From an uncultured Sutterella sp. (GTDB lineage: Bacteria > Pseudomonadota > Gammaproteobacteria > Burkholderiales > Burkholderiaceae_F), in NCBI GenBank assembly GCA_937943605.1, contig CALEAW010000048.1, positions 1 to 26,341 of the forward strand: a stretch of 26,341 bases of DNA, in the 5' to 3' direction. Every line of letters begins with the position of its first letter. Position 1 is the stretch's first letter. Of the stretch, positions 7,033 through 14,379 are shown piece by piece. Both the position numbers and the translations under genes were made by a program. The notes under the pieces were generated by a model, which saw nothing but the letters and a program-made list of their open reading frames with translations, was not told where the DNA came from and did no database searches.

Positions 7033-7869
7033 ATGATTCGTATTTCACAGGCGTTTATTGATAGTTTGCTCGAAAGCGACTGGCAACTTCACGATCCTAC
7101 GACCGAAGGTATGGGGATTGGTGACGAACCGGCGATCCTTACGGCATGGCCGAAAGCCGATGGGGTTGTGGCTGGCGTTGAAATTGCCGCACGCTTATTT
7201 GAGGCTGTGGGTTTAAAGCCTGAACGTTTGGCTCGCGACGGTGACGTAGTGGCTAAAGGCATGCCGATTCTAAGGGTGGCCGGACGAGCTGAAGCGCTTC
7301 ATGTAGTCTATAAAGAAGCGCAGTGCGTGATGGAATACGCAAGCGGCATTGCACGCCGCACCCGACAGATGTGTGAGGCAGCACAGGCTGTCAATCCAAA
7401 GGTTCAAGTCGCAGGCACTCGCAAACACTTTCCTGGCGCTAAAACAATTTCGCTTTGTGGCTTCTTGGCTGGCGGTGGTATTGTGCATCGCGCAGGGCTT
7501 TCAGACTCCATTTTGGTTTTTGATCAACATCGTGACTTAACGAGCGATCCAGAGGCTGCTGTGAAGCGTTTGATTCAAGCAGAACCAGAGCGCAAGATCG
7601 CTGTTGAGGTGGATTCGCCTGAAGATGGTTTGAAATGGGCGAAGATGGGTGTACACATTATTCAGTGTGAACGATTTACACCAGAAGTCATGAAGGCATT
7701 TTCAGAGCAACTTCATGAAGTCGCACCTGGGACGATTATCAATGCGGCTGGTGGCGTCAATGCGGAGAATGCGGCTGTCTATGCGGAAGCTGGGGTAGAC
7801 GTGCTTGTCACCTCATGGCCTTATTTTGGAAAGCCCGCCGATATCAAGATGCAATTTACGCGTGGGTAA
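7033..7869 (+). CDS. modD: ModD, NadC-like pyrophosphorylase of molybdenum-related loci
   Basis: This protein belongs to the quinolinate phosphoribosyltransferase fold and to the ModD branch, normally found beside molybdate transport genes; its reaction is not established. The 278 residues show YASGIARRTRQM (about 102-113), GTRKHFPGAK (128-137), GGGIVHRAGL (147-156) and VFDQHR, then a barrel C-terminus with EVDSPEDGL and NAAGGV. TRKHFPG and the FDQH signature separate it from true NadC, which has TRKT.PGLR. The SD TTGGAGA (7021-7027) directs the ATG at 7033; the longer frame upstream is intron sequence. The intron ends 13 bases before the start codon, so unspliced and spliced mRNAs differ only in the leader. 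recR follows after 4 bases, implying co-translation. NadC is the alternative call. Confidence 0.85.
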   Translation: MIRISQAFIDSLLESDWQLHDPTTEGMGIGDEPAILTAWPKADGVVAGVEIAARLFEAVGLKPERLARDGDVVAKGMPILRVAGRAEALHVVYKEAQCVMEYASGIARRTRQMCEAAQAVNPKVQVAGTRKHFPGAKTISLCGFLAGGGIVHRAGLSDSILVFDQHRDLTSDPEAAVKRLIQAEPERKIAVEVDSPEDGLKWAKMGVHIIQCERFTPEVMKAFSEQLHEVAPGTIINAAGGVNAENAAVYAEAGVDVLVTSWPYFGKPADIKMQFTRG

Positions 7870-7873
7870 AGGT

Positions 7874-8494
7874 ATGAGTATTCGGCTCTCTCCAGCTATT
7901 TTGGATCTTATTGAAGCCTTAAAAAAAATGCCTGGGTTTGGACCTCGTTCGGCTCAACGTGCGGCCTTTCATCTGCTTCAAAACCGAGATGGGTCTCTTG
8001 ATGCGTTAGGAGAAGCGCTCTCAAAAGTCCGAGGCGGTGTCACACGATGCAAGTTGTGTAACACATTTACCGAGGGAGATATTTGCCCAGTATGCCTTGA
8101 TGAAGGTCGCGATCCAGGGTTGCTTTGTGTCGTCGAAAGTGCGGCTGACCAAATGGCCTTAGATTCTTCGTTGGCATGGCCAGGCTTTTATTTCGTATTG
8201 ATGGGGCGTTTAAGTCCTGTGACAGGCGTGGGACCAGGTGACATCGGTGTTGATCAATTAATGAAGCGTGTTGGCGTTGCTGTCGAAGAAGGGATCTTGC
8301 GTGAAGTGGTGATCGCAATGAGTTATACCCCTGAGGGCGATGCGACGGCTTACTATTTGATTGAAGCCTTAAAAAAGCGTTGGCCGCAGTTACGTGTGAC
8401 CCGTTTGGCACGAGGGTTGCCCGCGGGTATCGAAATTGAATATACCGATCTGAGTACGATTGCTAATGCGGTTTACTCAAGACGAGATGCATAG
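7874..8494 (+). CDS. recR: Recombination mediator RecR
   Basis: RecR acts with RecO (and RecF) to load RecA onto SSB-coated gaps. The 206 residues are typical (E. coli 201). A helix-hairpin-helix is seen at about 11-35 (LIEALKKMPGFGPRSAQRAA), then a four-cysteine zinc finger (C59, C62, C71, C74), a Toprim domain from about 83 (LLCVVESAADQMAL), and the C-terminal YTDLSTIANAVYSRR. I chose the ATG at 7874, preceded by TAAAGG, because upstream frame sequence overlaps modD and has no family match. It is the last gene of the dnaX-ybaB-modD-recR run, and a weak terminator follows. Confidence 0.96.
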   Translation: MSIRLSPAILDLIEALKKMPGFGPRSAQRAAFHLLQNRDGSLDALGEALSKVRGGVTRCKLCNTFTEGDICPVCLDEGRDPGLLCVVESAADQMALDSSLAWPGFYFVLMGRLSPVTGVGPGDIGVDQLMKRVGVAVEEGILREVVIAMSYTPEGDATAYYLIEALKKRWPQLRVTRLARGLPAGIEIEYTDLSTIANAVYSRRDA

Positions 8495-8519
8495 CAACAC
8501 AATGCTCGCTATGCTGTGA

Positions 8520-8552
8520 AGGCCGTGTGGCAATTGGTGCACGGCTTCTTCT
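8520..8552 (+). terminator. Weak terminator after recR
   Basis: Arms 8520-8527 and 8540-8547 (core gccgtg / cacggc) enclose a 12-base loop, followed by TTCTTCT. The stem is short and the T-run interrupted. Confidence 0.45.
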
Positions 8553-8592
8553 GTAAAAAAGAAAGATTTTAGATTTAGACAAAGGGAACATC

Positions 8593-9183
8593 ATGGATAA
8601 AGCACATGTCAAGACAGCACTTTGTGATGCGCATGCCGCACTCGAAGCTCTGATGCAAAATGACAAGACGCTCGATGCCATTGTAGAGGCCGCACAGTTG
8701 ATGGCAAAAGCTGTTCAAGCTGATGGTAAGGTGATGAGTTGCGGCAATGGCGGTAGCCTTTGTGATGCTATGCACTTTGCTGAAGAAATGACAGGGCGCT
8801 ATCGTAGCGATCGTCGTCCCTATGCTGCTTTAGCGATTTCTGATGTTTCGCACATGGCTTGTGTTGGTAATGATTATGGATATGCAGAGGTGTTCTCTCG
8901 CTATGTTCAAGCGCATGGTCATAAGAATGATGTGTTGCTTGCGATTACAACCTCGGGCACAAGCAAGAATATTGTGAAGGCTGCCCAGGTGGCACGAGAA
9001 AAAGGTGTCAAGGTGGTTGCTTTGACGGGGAGAGATCAGACGCCGATTACGGAGCTTGCTGATGTCTCGATCGTGACGCCAGCAGGTTGTTGGGCTGACC
9101 GTGTGCAAGAGCTACATATCAAGTGCATTCATATTCTGATTGAGTTAATCGAAAGAGAACTTGATCCACAAAACTACGCATAA
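8593..9183 (+). CDS. gmhA: Sedoheptulose-7-phosphate isomerase
   Basis: This is the first step of ADP-heptose synthesis for the LPS inner core, converting sedoheptulose 7-phosphate to D-glycero-D-manno-heptose 7-phosphate in the cytoplasm. It is a single SIS domain of 196 residues (E. coli 192). CGNGGS at 50-55 and TTSGTS near 119-124 bind the sugar phosphate. H61, E65, Q172 and H180 fall exactly at the positions of the metal and catalytic residues in E. coli GmhA, which argues against the related DiaA. AAAGGGAACATC provides the SD before the ATG. It stands between recR and greA with gaps of about 100 and 160 bases, so it may be its own unit. Confidence 0.92.
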   Translation: MDKAHVKTALCDAHAALEALMQNDKTLDAIVEAAQLMAKAVQADGKVMSCGNGGSLCDAMHFAEEMTGRYRSDRRPYAALAISDVSHMACVGNDYGYAEVFSRYVQAHGHKNDVLLAITTSGTSKNIVKAAQVAREKGVKVVALTGRDQTPITELADVSIVTPAGCWADRVQELHIKCIHILIELIERELDPQNYA

Positions 9184-9250
9184 GCTTGAAGGTTTTTAGC
9201 CTCTCTGAACGGCACAGAGCCGTAAGGGTTTGCTAAACTAACGGAACATT

Positions 9251-9320
9251 CACCAATGATGATGCATTGGTGCCCGAATTCTTAAAAAACGTCCGGTGAG
9301 CGTGGTCTGACCGGACGTTT
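9251..9320 (+). promoter_or_regulatory. Two hairpins in the gmhA-greA gap (greA leader)
   Basis: The first hairpin pairs 9251-9258 with 9265-9272 (8 bp, exact). The second pairs 9287-9297 with 9310-9320 (11 bp, exact) and ends in TTT 23 bases before greA. Either may terminate the gmhA transcript. If greA is transcribed from upstream of them, they form a leader able to attenuate it, as the E. coli greA leader does. Confidence 0.5.
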
Positions 9321-9343
9321 CCATTCATTTAGAGTACAAAAAA

Positions 9344-9826
9344 ATGATGTCGACCCGTATTCCCATTACGACCCGTGGCGCTGAAAAGCTCAAGGCCGAA
9401 CTTGAATATTTGAAGAAGACGGCTCGCCCGAACGTTGTGGCGGCGATTGCTGAAGCCCGTGAAAAGGGTGACTTGTCTGAAAATGCTGAGTATGATGCCG
9501 CTCGCGAAGAACAGAGCCACATCGAAGGTCGTATTGCTGAACTTGAAGGTAAGATTCCTGCCCTTCAGATTATCGATCCTAAGAGTGTAGATGCTGGCGA
9601 ACGTATTGTGTTTGGTGCAACGGTTGGTCTTTATGACGAAGATGACGATATCAGTGTGACGTACCAGATCGTTGGTGACGATGAGGCTGATATCAAGGAA
9701 AACCGTATTTCTGTGTCTTCTCCCATCGCTCGAGCTTTGATTGGGAAGTTTGAAGGCGATAGCGTTCAGTTCATGGCACCTAAGGGTTTGGTGTCCTACG
9801 AAATTGAATCGGTTGAATATATCTAA
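9344..9826 (+). CDS. greA: Transcript cleavage factor GreA
   Basis: GreA enters the RNA polymerase secondary channel and stimulates cleavage of backtracked RNA. The 160 residues (E. coli 158) comprise an N-terminal coiled coil whose tip reads GDLSENAEYDAAREEQ; D43 and E46, counted from the first ATG, are the metal-coordinating acidic residues. The C-terminal FKBP-like domain ends in YEIESVEYI. Two adjacent ATGs (9344, 9347) are both possible, and the second gives MSTRIPIT, a common GreA start. The SD is weak. It is convergent with yhbY across a shared terminator. Confidence 0.96.
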   Translation: MMSTRIPITTRGAEKLKAELEYLKKTARPNVVAAIAEAREKGDLSENAEYDAAREEQSHIEGRIAELEGKIPALQIIDPKSVDAGERIVFGATVGLYDEDDDISVTYQIVGDDEADIKENRISVSSPIARALIGKFEGDSVQFMAPKGLVSYEIESVEYI

Positions 9827-9852
9827 CCGTTTGTCGCTGCAAGATATAAAAA

Positions 9853-9887
9853 AGCGCAACTCCTGGTTAAGGGTTGCGCTCTTTTTT
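9853..9887. terminator. Bidirectional terminator between greA and yhbY
   Basis: Arms 9853-9862 and 9871-9880 form a 10-bp stem with an A-run before it and T6 after it, so it works in both orientations for the convergent genes. Confidence 0.8.
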
Positions 9888-9913
9888 CCAAACTTGTCGT
9901 GAGACAAGTTTGG
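9888..9913. repeat. Perfect 11-bp inverted repeat with GTGA loop
   Basis: Arms 9888-9898 and 9903-9913 are exact complements around a GTGA (GNRA-type) loop on the plus strand. It sits between the greA terminator and the yhbY stop. It has no T-run of its own and may protect a 3' end. Confidence 0.5.
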
Positions 9914-9924
9914 ATCTTCAGAGG

Positions 9925-10470
9925 TTAAGAACGGGCGCCAGCGGCCTTTTTCGTGACTCGCTTGGACTTCGGGCGAGCACGACGTGGGGCCGGTTCGACC
10001 TTCTTCTTTTTCTCACCAGGCTTTTTAGAAGCAATCTTCTTGGTTGGAGCGCTAGCCTTCAATGGGGTACGCTTGGTCGTCGTCTTGGTTTGTTCTTTCT
10101 TGCCGGCTACCGAAGCAGTCTGCATGGAGAGAATCGCTACACGAGCAGCTTCGTCAGCATTCTGACGATCGCTTTCTTCGGCCGGACGCCAGAAGATCAG
10201 AAGCTTACCAATCATCTGAACGCGAGCAGCGCCAAGCTTTTCGGCGACTTCTGCGTAGATGGCTTCACGTTCTTCACGGTCATCAGTAGGGACGCGAACC
10301 TTGATGAGTTCATGAGCGGTCAAGGCACGATCGATTTCGTGCATAACAGCATCGGTAAGACCATTGGCGCCAAGTAAGACGACAGGGTCAATGTGGTGGG
10401 CCTGAGAACGAAGGGCCAGGCGCGCGTCGCGCGCGAGAATAATTTCTTTCATAATAATTCTTTGAGCCAT
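9925..10470 (-). CDS. yhbY: YhbY-type (CRM domain) RNA-binding protein with basic tail
   Basis: The first 95 or so residues form a CRS1-YhbY domain: LRSQAHHIDPVVLLGANGLTDAV, HELIKVRV, EKLGAARVQMIGKLLIFWRP. E. coli YhbY associates with pre-50S ribosomal subunits. The usual family length is about 97; this protein is 181. The extra 75 or so residues are low-complexity, rich in Lys, Ala, Pro, Thr and Arg, and probably disordered and RNA-binding. The start may be the ATG at 10470 or the one at 10452 (MKEIILARD); neither has a clear SD. It is divergent from rlmE with only 58 bases between starts, the same arrangement as in E. coli, and both proteins act on the large ribosomal subunit. Confidence 0.88.
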   Translation of the reverse strand: MAQRIIMKEIILARDARLALRSQAHHIDPVVLLGANGLTDAVMHEIDRALTAHELIKVRVPTDDREEREAIYAEVAEKLGAARVQMIGKLLIFWRPAEESDRQNADEAARVAILSMQTASVAGKKEQTKTTTKRTPLKASAPTKKIASKKPGEKKKKVEPAPRRARPKSKRVTKKAAGARS

Positions 10471-10474
10471 TGCG

Positions 10475-10493
10475 GCGTTTCATTGTGAAACGC
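10475..10493. repeat. Palindrome in the yhbY-rlmE divergent gap
   Basis: gcgtttca (10475-10482) and tgaaacgc (10486-10493) are exact complements around three bases, in the 58-base gap between divergent starts. A shared operator is possible but not shown. Confidence 0.4.
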
Positions 10494-10528
10494 GAGACGC
10501 AAAGGCATAAACAGTTGTCTGGGGAACT

Positions 10529-11182
10529 ATGCCGGTAGCAACAAAAAAATTGCGGTCAAACCGCGCCTGGATCGAACGTCATATTAATGATCCGTTCGTG
10601 AAGCGTTCCAGGGCCGAAGGGTATCGAGCCCGTTCGGTATACAAACTGACTGAACTCGATGATCGTGAACATCTGCTTCGTCGTGGCATGACCGTGGTTG
10701 AACTCGGTGCTGCGCCGGGAAGCTGGACTCAGATTGTCCGCGAACGTCTTTCGGATCGTGATGGCAATGTCCAGGGCCGCATCATCGCCATGGATATTTT
10801 GCCGATGGATCCCATCGACGGCGTTACCTTCCTGCAGGGAGACTTCCGTGAACAGGAAATCGCCGACAAGTTATCAGAAATTCTTGACGGAAACAAGGTG
10901 GATTTGGTTTTAAGTGATATGGCACCAAATCTTTCTGGTATTGCGGCGGCCGATGCGGCACGTTCACTCCTCTTAAATGAGCTTGCGCACGAATTCTGTC
11001 TCGAGCATTTGAAGCCTAATGGCGTCTTCGTAACCAAGGCTTTCCAGGGGTCTGGCTTCTCGCAGTTTGTCGAGGCGCTTAAAAAGACGTTTAAGAAGGT
11101 CTACTCTCGTAAGCCTGCCGCTTCTCGCGATTCGTCCGCAGAAGTGTATTTGGTCGCTCGTGAATTGAAGGCGCCGAAATAA
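10529..11182 (+). CDS. rlmE: 23S rRNA (uridine-2'-O)-methyltransferase RlmE
   Basis: RlmE methylates the ribose of U2552 in the 23S rRNA A-loop on the 50S subunit, using SAM. The 217 residues carry the Rossmann SAM motif VELGAAPGSW (57-66), then DLVLSDMAPN (125-134), FVTKAFQG (167-174) and SAEVYLVA (203-210). The catalytic tetrad K-D-K-E is intact at K39, D130, K170 and E205. CTGGGGA upstream supports the ATG at 10529. It is followed by ftsH after about 210 bases, as in E. coli (ftsJ-ftsH). The gap contains an 8-bp hairpin. Confidence 0.96.
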   Translation: MPVATKKLRSNRAWIERHINDPFVKRSRAEGYRARSVYKLTELDDREHLLRRGMTVVELGAAPGSWTQIVRERLSDRDGNVQGRIIAMDILPMDPIDGVTFLQGDFREQEIADKLSEILDGNKVDLVLSDMAPNLSGIAAADAARSLLLNELAHEFCLEHLKPNGVFVTKAFQGSGFSQFVEALKKTFKKVYSRKPAASRDSSAEVYLVARELKAPK

Positions 11183-11213
11183 ACAGTCACCATTTTGTAA
11201 GGGCTAAACGAAA

Positions 11214-11236
11214 CCAAGCCCGATAAAAGGGCTTGG
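11214..11236 (+). terminator. Hairpin after rlmE, T-run lacking
   Basis: ccaagccc (11214-11221) and gggcttgg (11229-11236) pair exactly around GATAAAA, 31 bases past the rlmE stop. No U-tract follows, so it may only pause RNA polymerase or stabilise the 3' end. Confidence 0.35.
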
Positions 11237-11393
11237 AGTATGTCAAACTGACGATAGATAACGGCTAAAATATGGCCATTGTTGTTCGTCATGCTAGCGG
11301 TTGACGTAGCAATTTCGAACTACGCTCTTATAGCAATAAAAAATAAGAGTCGAGCGACGCTTTTGTCGCTTGGACTCGCCCGGAGAAACTGCT

Positions 11394-13379
11394 TTGGATA
11401 ATAAAATTTTTGGTCGCATTGCCATATGGGCTTTAGTGGGCTTGGTACTGTTTACGATTTTCCGTCAGTACGAAGATGCCTATCAGCCCAAGCAGGATGT
11501 GATGAGCTACACGCAGTTCATGGAGGACGCTAAGGCGGGTAAGATCCGTCGAGTGGATATCCAGGGCCGTACGTTGGTCATCACGCCTCAGACTGGTGAA
11601 GAGTTCAAGCTCACGAATCCTGGCGACTTATGGATGGTGGATGAGCTTCGTAAGAATAATGTTCAGATCTACGGCAAGGCTGAAGAAGAACCTTCTCTTT
11701 TGACGTCGATCTTCATTTCTTGGTTCCCGATGATCCTCCTTATCGGCGTTTGGATTTTCTTTATGCGTCGTATGCAAGGTGGCGGTGGCGGCGGTGGTGC
11801 CTTTAGTTTCGGTAAGTCGAAGGCTCGCATGCTGGACGAAGAAAGCAACAAGGTCCGTTTCCGTGATGTGGCTGGTTGCGACGAAGCCAAGGAAGACGTT
11901 CAGGAAGTGGTTGACTTTTTGCGTGAACCGAAGCGCTTCCAGCGTCTTGGTGGTCGTATTCCGCGTGGTCTGCTTTTAGTTGGACCTCCAGGGACGGGTA
12001 AGACGTTGTTGGCTAAGGCCATTGCTGGTGAAGCGGGGGTGCCCTTCTTCACGATTTCGGGTTCAGACTTCGTCGAAATGTTCGTTGGTGTCGGTGCTGC
12101 ACGCGTTCGTGATATGTTTGAAACGGCTAAGAAGAATGAACCTTGCATCATCTTCATCGATGAAATTGATGCGGTTGGTCGTCAGCGTGGTGCTGGTCTT
12201 GGTGGCGGCAATGACGAACGTGAACAGACCTTGAATCAGATGCTTGTCGAAATGGACGGCTTTGATTCTGGGGCTAATGTGATCGTGATTGCTGCAACGA
12301 ACCGTCCGGACGTCTTAGATCCAGCCTTGCTCCGCCCGGGTCGCTTTGACCGTCAGGTGGTCGTGCCGTTGCCAGATATCCGTGGTCGTGACCATATTCT
12401 TAACGTTCATATGCGCAAGATCCCTGTCGGTAAGGATATTGACAGTATGGTGATTGCCCGTGGTACGCCTGGCTTCTCTGGTGCTGACCTTGCTAACTTG
12501 GTCAACGAAGCCGCGCTCTTTGCTGCACGTCGTAATGCGCGTGTGGTTGAAATGTGCGACTTTGAAAATGCCAAGGATAAGATCATGATGGGTGCCGAAC
12601 GTCGTGCCATGGTTATGAGCGAAGACGAACGTCGCAATACGGCTTATCACGAATCAGGGCATGCTTTGGTGGCGCGTTTGTTGCCCAAGTCCGATCCTGT
12701 TCATAAGGTGACGATTGTGCCGCGCGGTCGTGCTTTAGGTTTGACGATGCAGTTGCCTAAGGAAGATCGTTATGCTTATGACCGTCAGTATTTGTTGACG
12801 CGTTTGGCTATCCTCTTTGGTGGTCGTATTGCTGAAGAGGTCTTCATGAACCAGATGACGACGGGTGCTTCGAATGACTTCGAACGCGCGACGCAGATGG
12901 CTCGCGATATGGTCATGCGTTACGGTATGAGCGAAAAGCTCGGTCCTATGGTCTACGCTGAAAATGAAGGCGAAGTCTTCTTGGGTCGTTCGGTGACGAA
13001 GACGACCAACATCTCTGAAAAGACGATGCAGGAAGTCGACGCTGAAGTTCGCCGTATCATCGATGAGCAGTATGCACTTGCTCGTCGTTTGATTGAAGAA
13101 AATCGTGACAAGATGGAAGCGATGACAAAGGCGCTTCTTGAATGGGAAACGATTGACTCCGATCAGATTGACGACATTATGGAAGGTCGTGAACCGCGTC
13201 CGCCTAAGTCGACGAAGCCTGCTGAAAAGGCTTCTGAAGTGAAGCCTCAGGAAGCTAAGTCGACGCCTTCTGACAACTCAGCCGATGCGCAGACGACGTC
13301 TGACGCGGCTCAGGTAGAGAAGGATGAAAAGCGTGATGTGACCGATCAGGCTGATGAATCTGATCGCCGAAACGAATAA
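11394..13379 (+). CDS. ftsH: ATP-dependent zinc metalloprotease FtsH
   Basis: FtsH is the membrane-anchored hexameric AAA+ protease that degrades LpxC, SecY and other proteins. From the TTG at 11394 it has 661 residues. TTG is chosen because GGAG sits 8 bases upstream and the protein then starts MDNKIFGRIAIW, like its relatives; a TTG at 11370 would add eight residues. TM helices are at about 9-23 and 102-124 with a periplasmic domain between. A Gly-rich linker, Walker A GPPGTGKT (197-204), Walker B FIDEID (254-259), the second region of homology (about 302-320) and the zinc site HESGH (419-423) follow. The final 60 or so residues are a charged Lys/Glu/Asp/Ser tail. A strong hairpin separates it from folP. 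Confidence 0.97.
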   Translation: MDNKIFGRIAIWALVGLVLFTIFRQYEDAYQPKQDVMSYTQFMEDAKAGKIRRVDIQGRTLVITPQTGEEFKLTNPGDLWMVDELRKNNVQIYGKAEEEPSLLTSIFISWFPMILLIGVWIFFMRRMQGGGGGGGAFSFGKSKARMLDEESNKVRFRDVAGCDEAKEDVQEVVDFLREPKRFQRLGGRIPRGLLLVGPPGTGKTLLAKAIAGEAGVPFFTISGSDFVEMFVGVGAARVRDMFETAKKNEPCIIFIDEIDAVGRQRGAGLGGGNDEREQTLNQMLVEMDGFDSGANVIVIAATNRPDVLDPALLRPGRFDRQVVVPLPDIRGRDHILNVHMRKIPVGKDIDSMVIARGTPGFSGADLANLVNEAALFAARRNARVVEMCDFENAKDKIMMGAERRAMVMSEDERRNTAYHESGHALVARLLPKSDPVHKVTIVPRGRALGLTMQLPKEDRYAYDRQYLLTRLAILFGGRIAEEVFMNQMTTGASNDFERATQMARDMVMRYGMSEKLGPMVYAENEGEVFLGRSVTKTTNISEKTMQEVDAEVRRIIDEQYALARRLIEENRDKMEAMTKALLEWETIDSDQIDDIMEGREPRPPKSTKPAEKASEVKPQEAKSTPSDNSADAQTTSDAAQVEKDEKRDVTDQADESDRRNE

Positions 13380-13396
13380 CGCCGTCTATACAAACT

Positions 13397-13430
13397 GGCT
13401 GCAGGGTTTTAGGGCTCTGCAGCCTTTTTC
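13397..13430 (+). terminator. Terminator or attenuator between ftsH and folP
   Basis: ggctgcag (13397-13404) and ctgcagcc (13417-13424) pair exactly, followed by T5. It lies 18 bases after ftsH and 20 before folP. Partial read-through would still allow ftsH-folP cotranscription. Confidence 0.75.
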
Positions 13431-13450
13431 GCTTATTGAAAAGAGAAAAC

Positions 13451-14305
13451 ATGATTGAAACAAAAGTTCGAGCCAATGTGTGGCGCTGTGCTAACCATCT
13501 CTTCAATGTCGACCGTCTTCATCCGTTAGTGATGGGGATTTTGAATGTAACGCCAGACTCCTTTTCGGATGGTGGCACGCATAATGGCTTAGAAGATGCT
13601 GTTGCTTGGGCGCACCGCATGCGTGATGAAGGCGCGCACATCATTGACGTGGGTGGTGAGTCGACGCGTCCAGGATTCGATGAAACGGGTGTTAGCCTTG
13701 AAGAAGAACGTCGTCGTGTGCTGCCAGTGGTCGAACGATTGGTGAAAGAGGGCTTTATTGTGAGCGTGGATACCTCTAAGCCTGAAATGATGATCGATGT
13801 GGCTAGTTTGGGTGCTCATATCTTGAACGATATTCGTGGGTTTGAAATGCCAGGTGCTATGGAAGCGGCTGCGCGTACTGAGTGCGGGTTGGTCGTGATG
13901 CACCGTTCAATGTCGACGGATTATCATGATGTCGTGGCCGAAGTCGAAGCGTACCTTCAAGATCGTCAACGCTTGCTTGAGGATTTGGGTGTTTCTAAGG
14001 ATCGTATTTGTTGGGATCCTGGGTTTGGCTTTGGTAAAACGGTTGAACAAAACTATATGTTGTTAGGAGCAACGGCACGCTTTGTGGCATCCGGACAGCC
14101 CTATTTGATGGGGCTTTCTCGTAAGTCTTCGATCGGGGCCGCGACGGGACATACGAAGCCAACGGATCGCGTCACGGGTAGCGTTGCTGGCGCACTGATT
14201 GCAGTGCAAGAAGGGGCACAGGTTGTTCGTGTACATGATTGTCGCGAAACTGCCGATGCTATTGCCGTTTGGCGCGCAACAGAAGAGGCTTGCGGACGCC
14301 GTTGA
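13451..14305 (+). CDS. folP: Dihydropteroate synthase
   Basis: This enzyme condenses p-aminobenzoate with dihydropterin pyrophosphate in folate synthesis and is the sulfonamide target. The 284 residues match E. coli FolP (282). The TIM-barrel landmarks are present: MGILNVTPDSFSDGG (28-42), DVGGESTRPG (66-75), SVDTSKPEM, ILNDIRGF, DPGFGFGK, GLSRKSSIG and the final VRVHD. The ATG at 13451 follows AAAGAGAAAAC. An in-frame TTG at 13436 is less likely. It lies between ftsH and glmM exactly as in E. coli. Confidence 0.96.
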   Translation: MIETKVRANVWRCANHLFNVDRLHPLVMGILNVTPDSFSDGGTHNGLEDAVAWAHRMRDEGAHIIDVGGESTRPGFDETGVSLEEERRRVLPVVERLVKEGFIVSVDTSKPEMMIDVASLGAHILNDIRGFEMPGAMEAAARTECGLVVMHRSMSTDYHDVVAEVEAYLQDRQRLLEDLGVSKDRICWDPGFGFGKTVEQNYMLLGATARFVASGQPYLMGLSRKSSIGAATGHTKPTDRVTGSVAGALIAVQEGAQVVRVHDCRETADAIAVWRATEEACGRR

Positions 14306-14379
14306 TGAATAAATCAGGCCTTCAAAAGGTCGTTTGTTCATCGAACGTGATTGCACGAATTTAAAGGAGAAAACAATCA

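Noticed and set aside
9329..9907. 192-codon minus-strand frame opposite greA
   Set aside because: Shadow of greA; it also runs through the greA terminator.
11183..11393. Sigma-70 promoter for ftsH in the rlmE-ftsH gap
   Set aside because: A TTGACG and several AT-rich hexamers are present but no pair has acceptable spacing.
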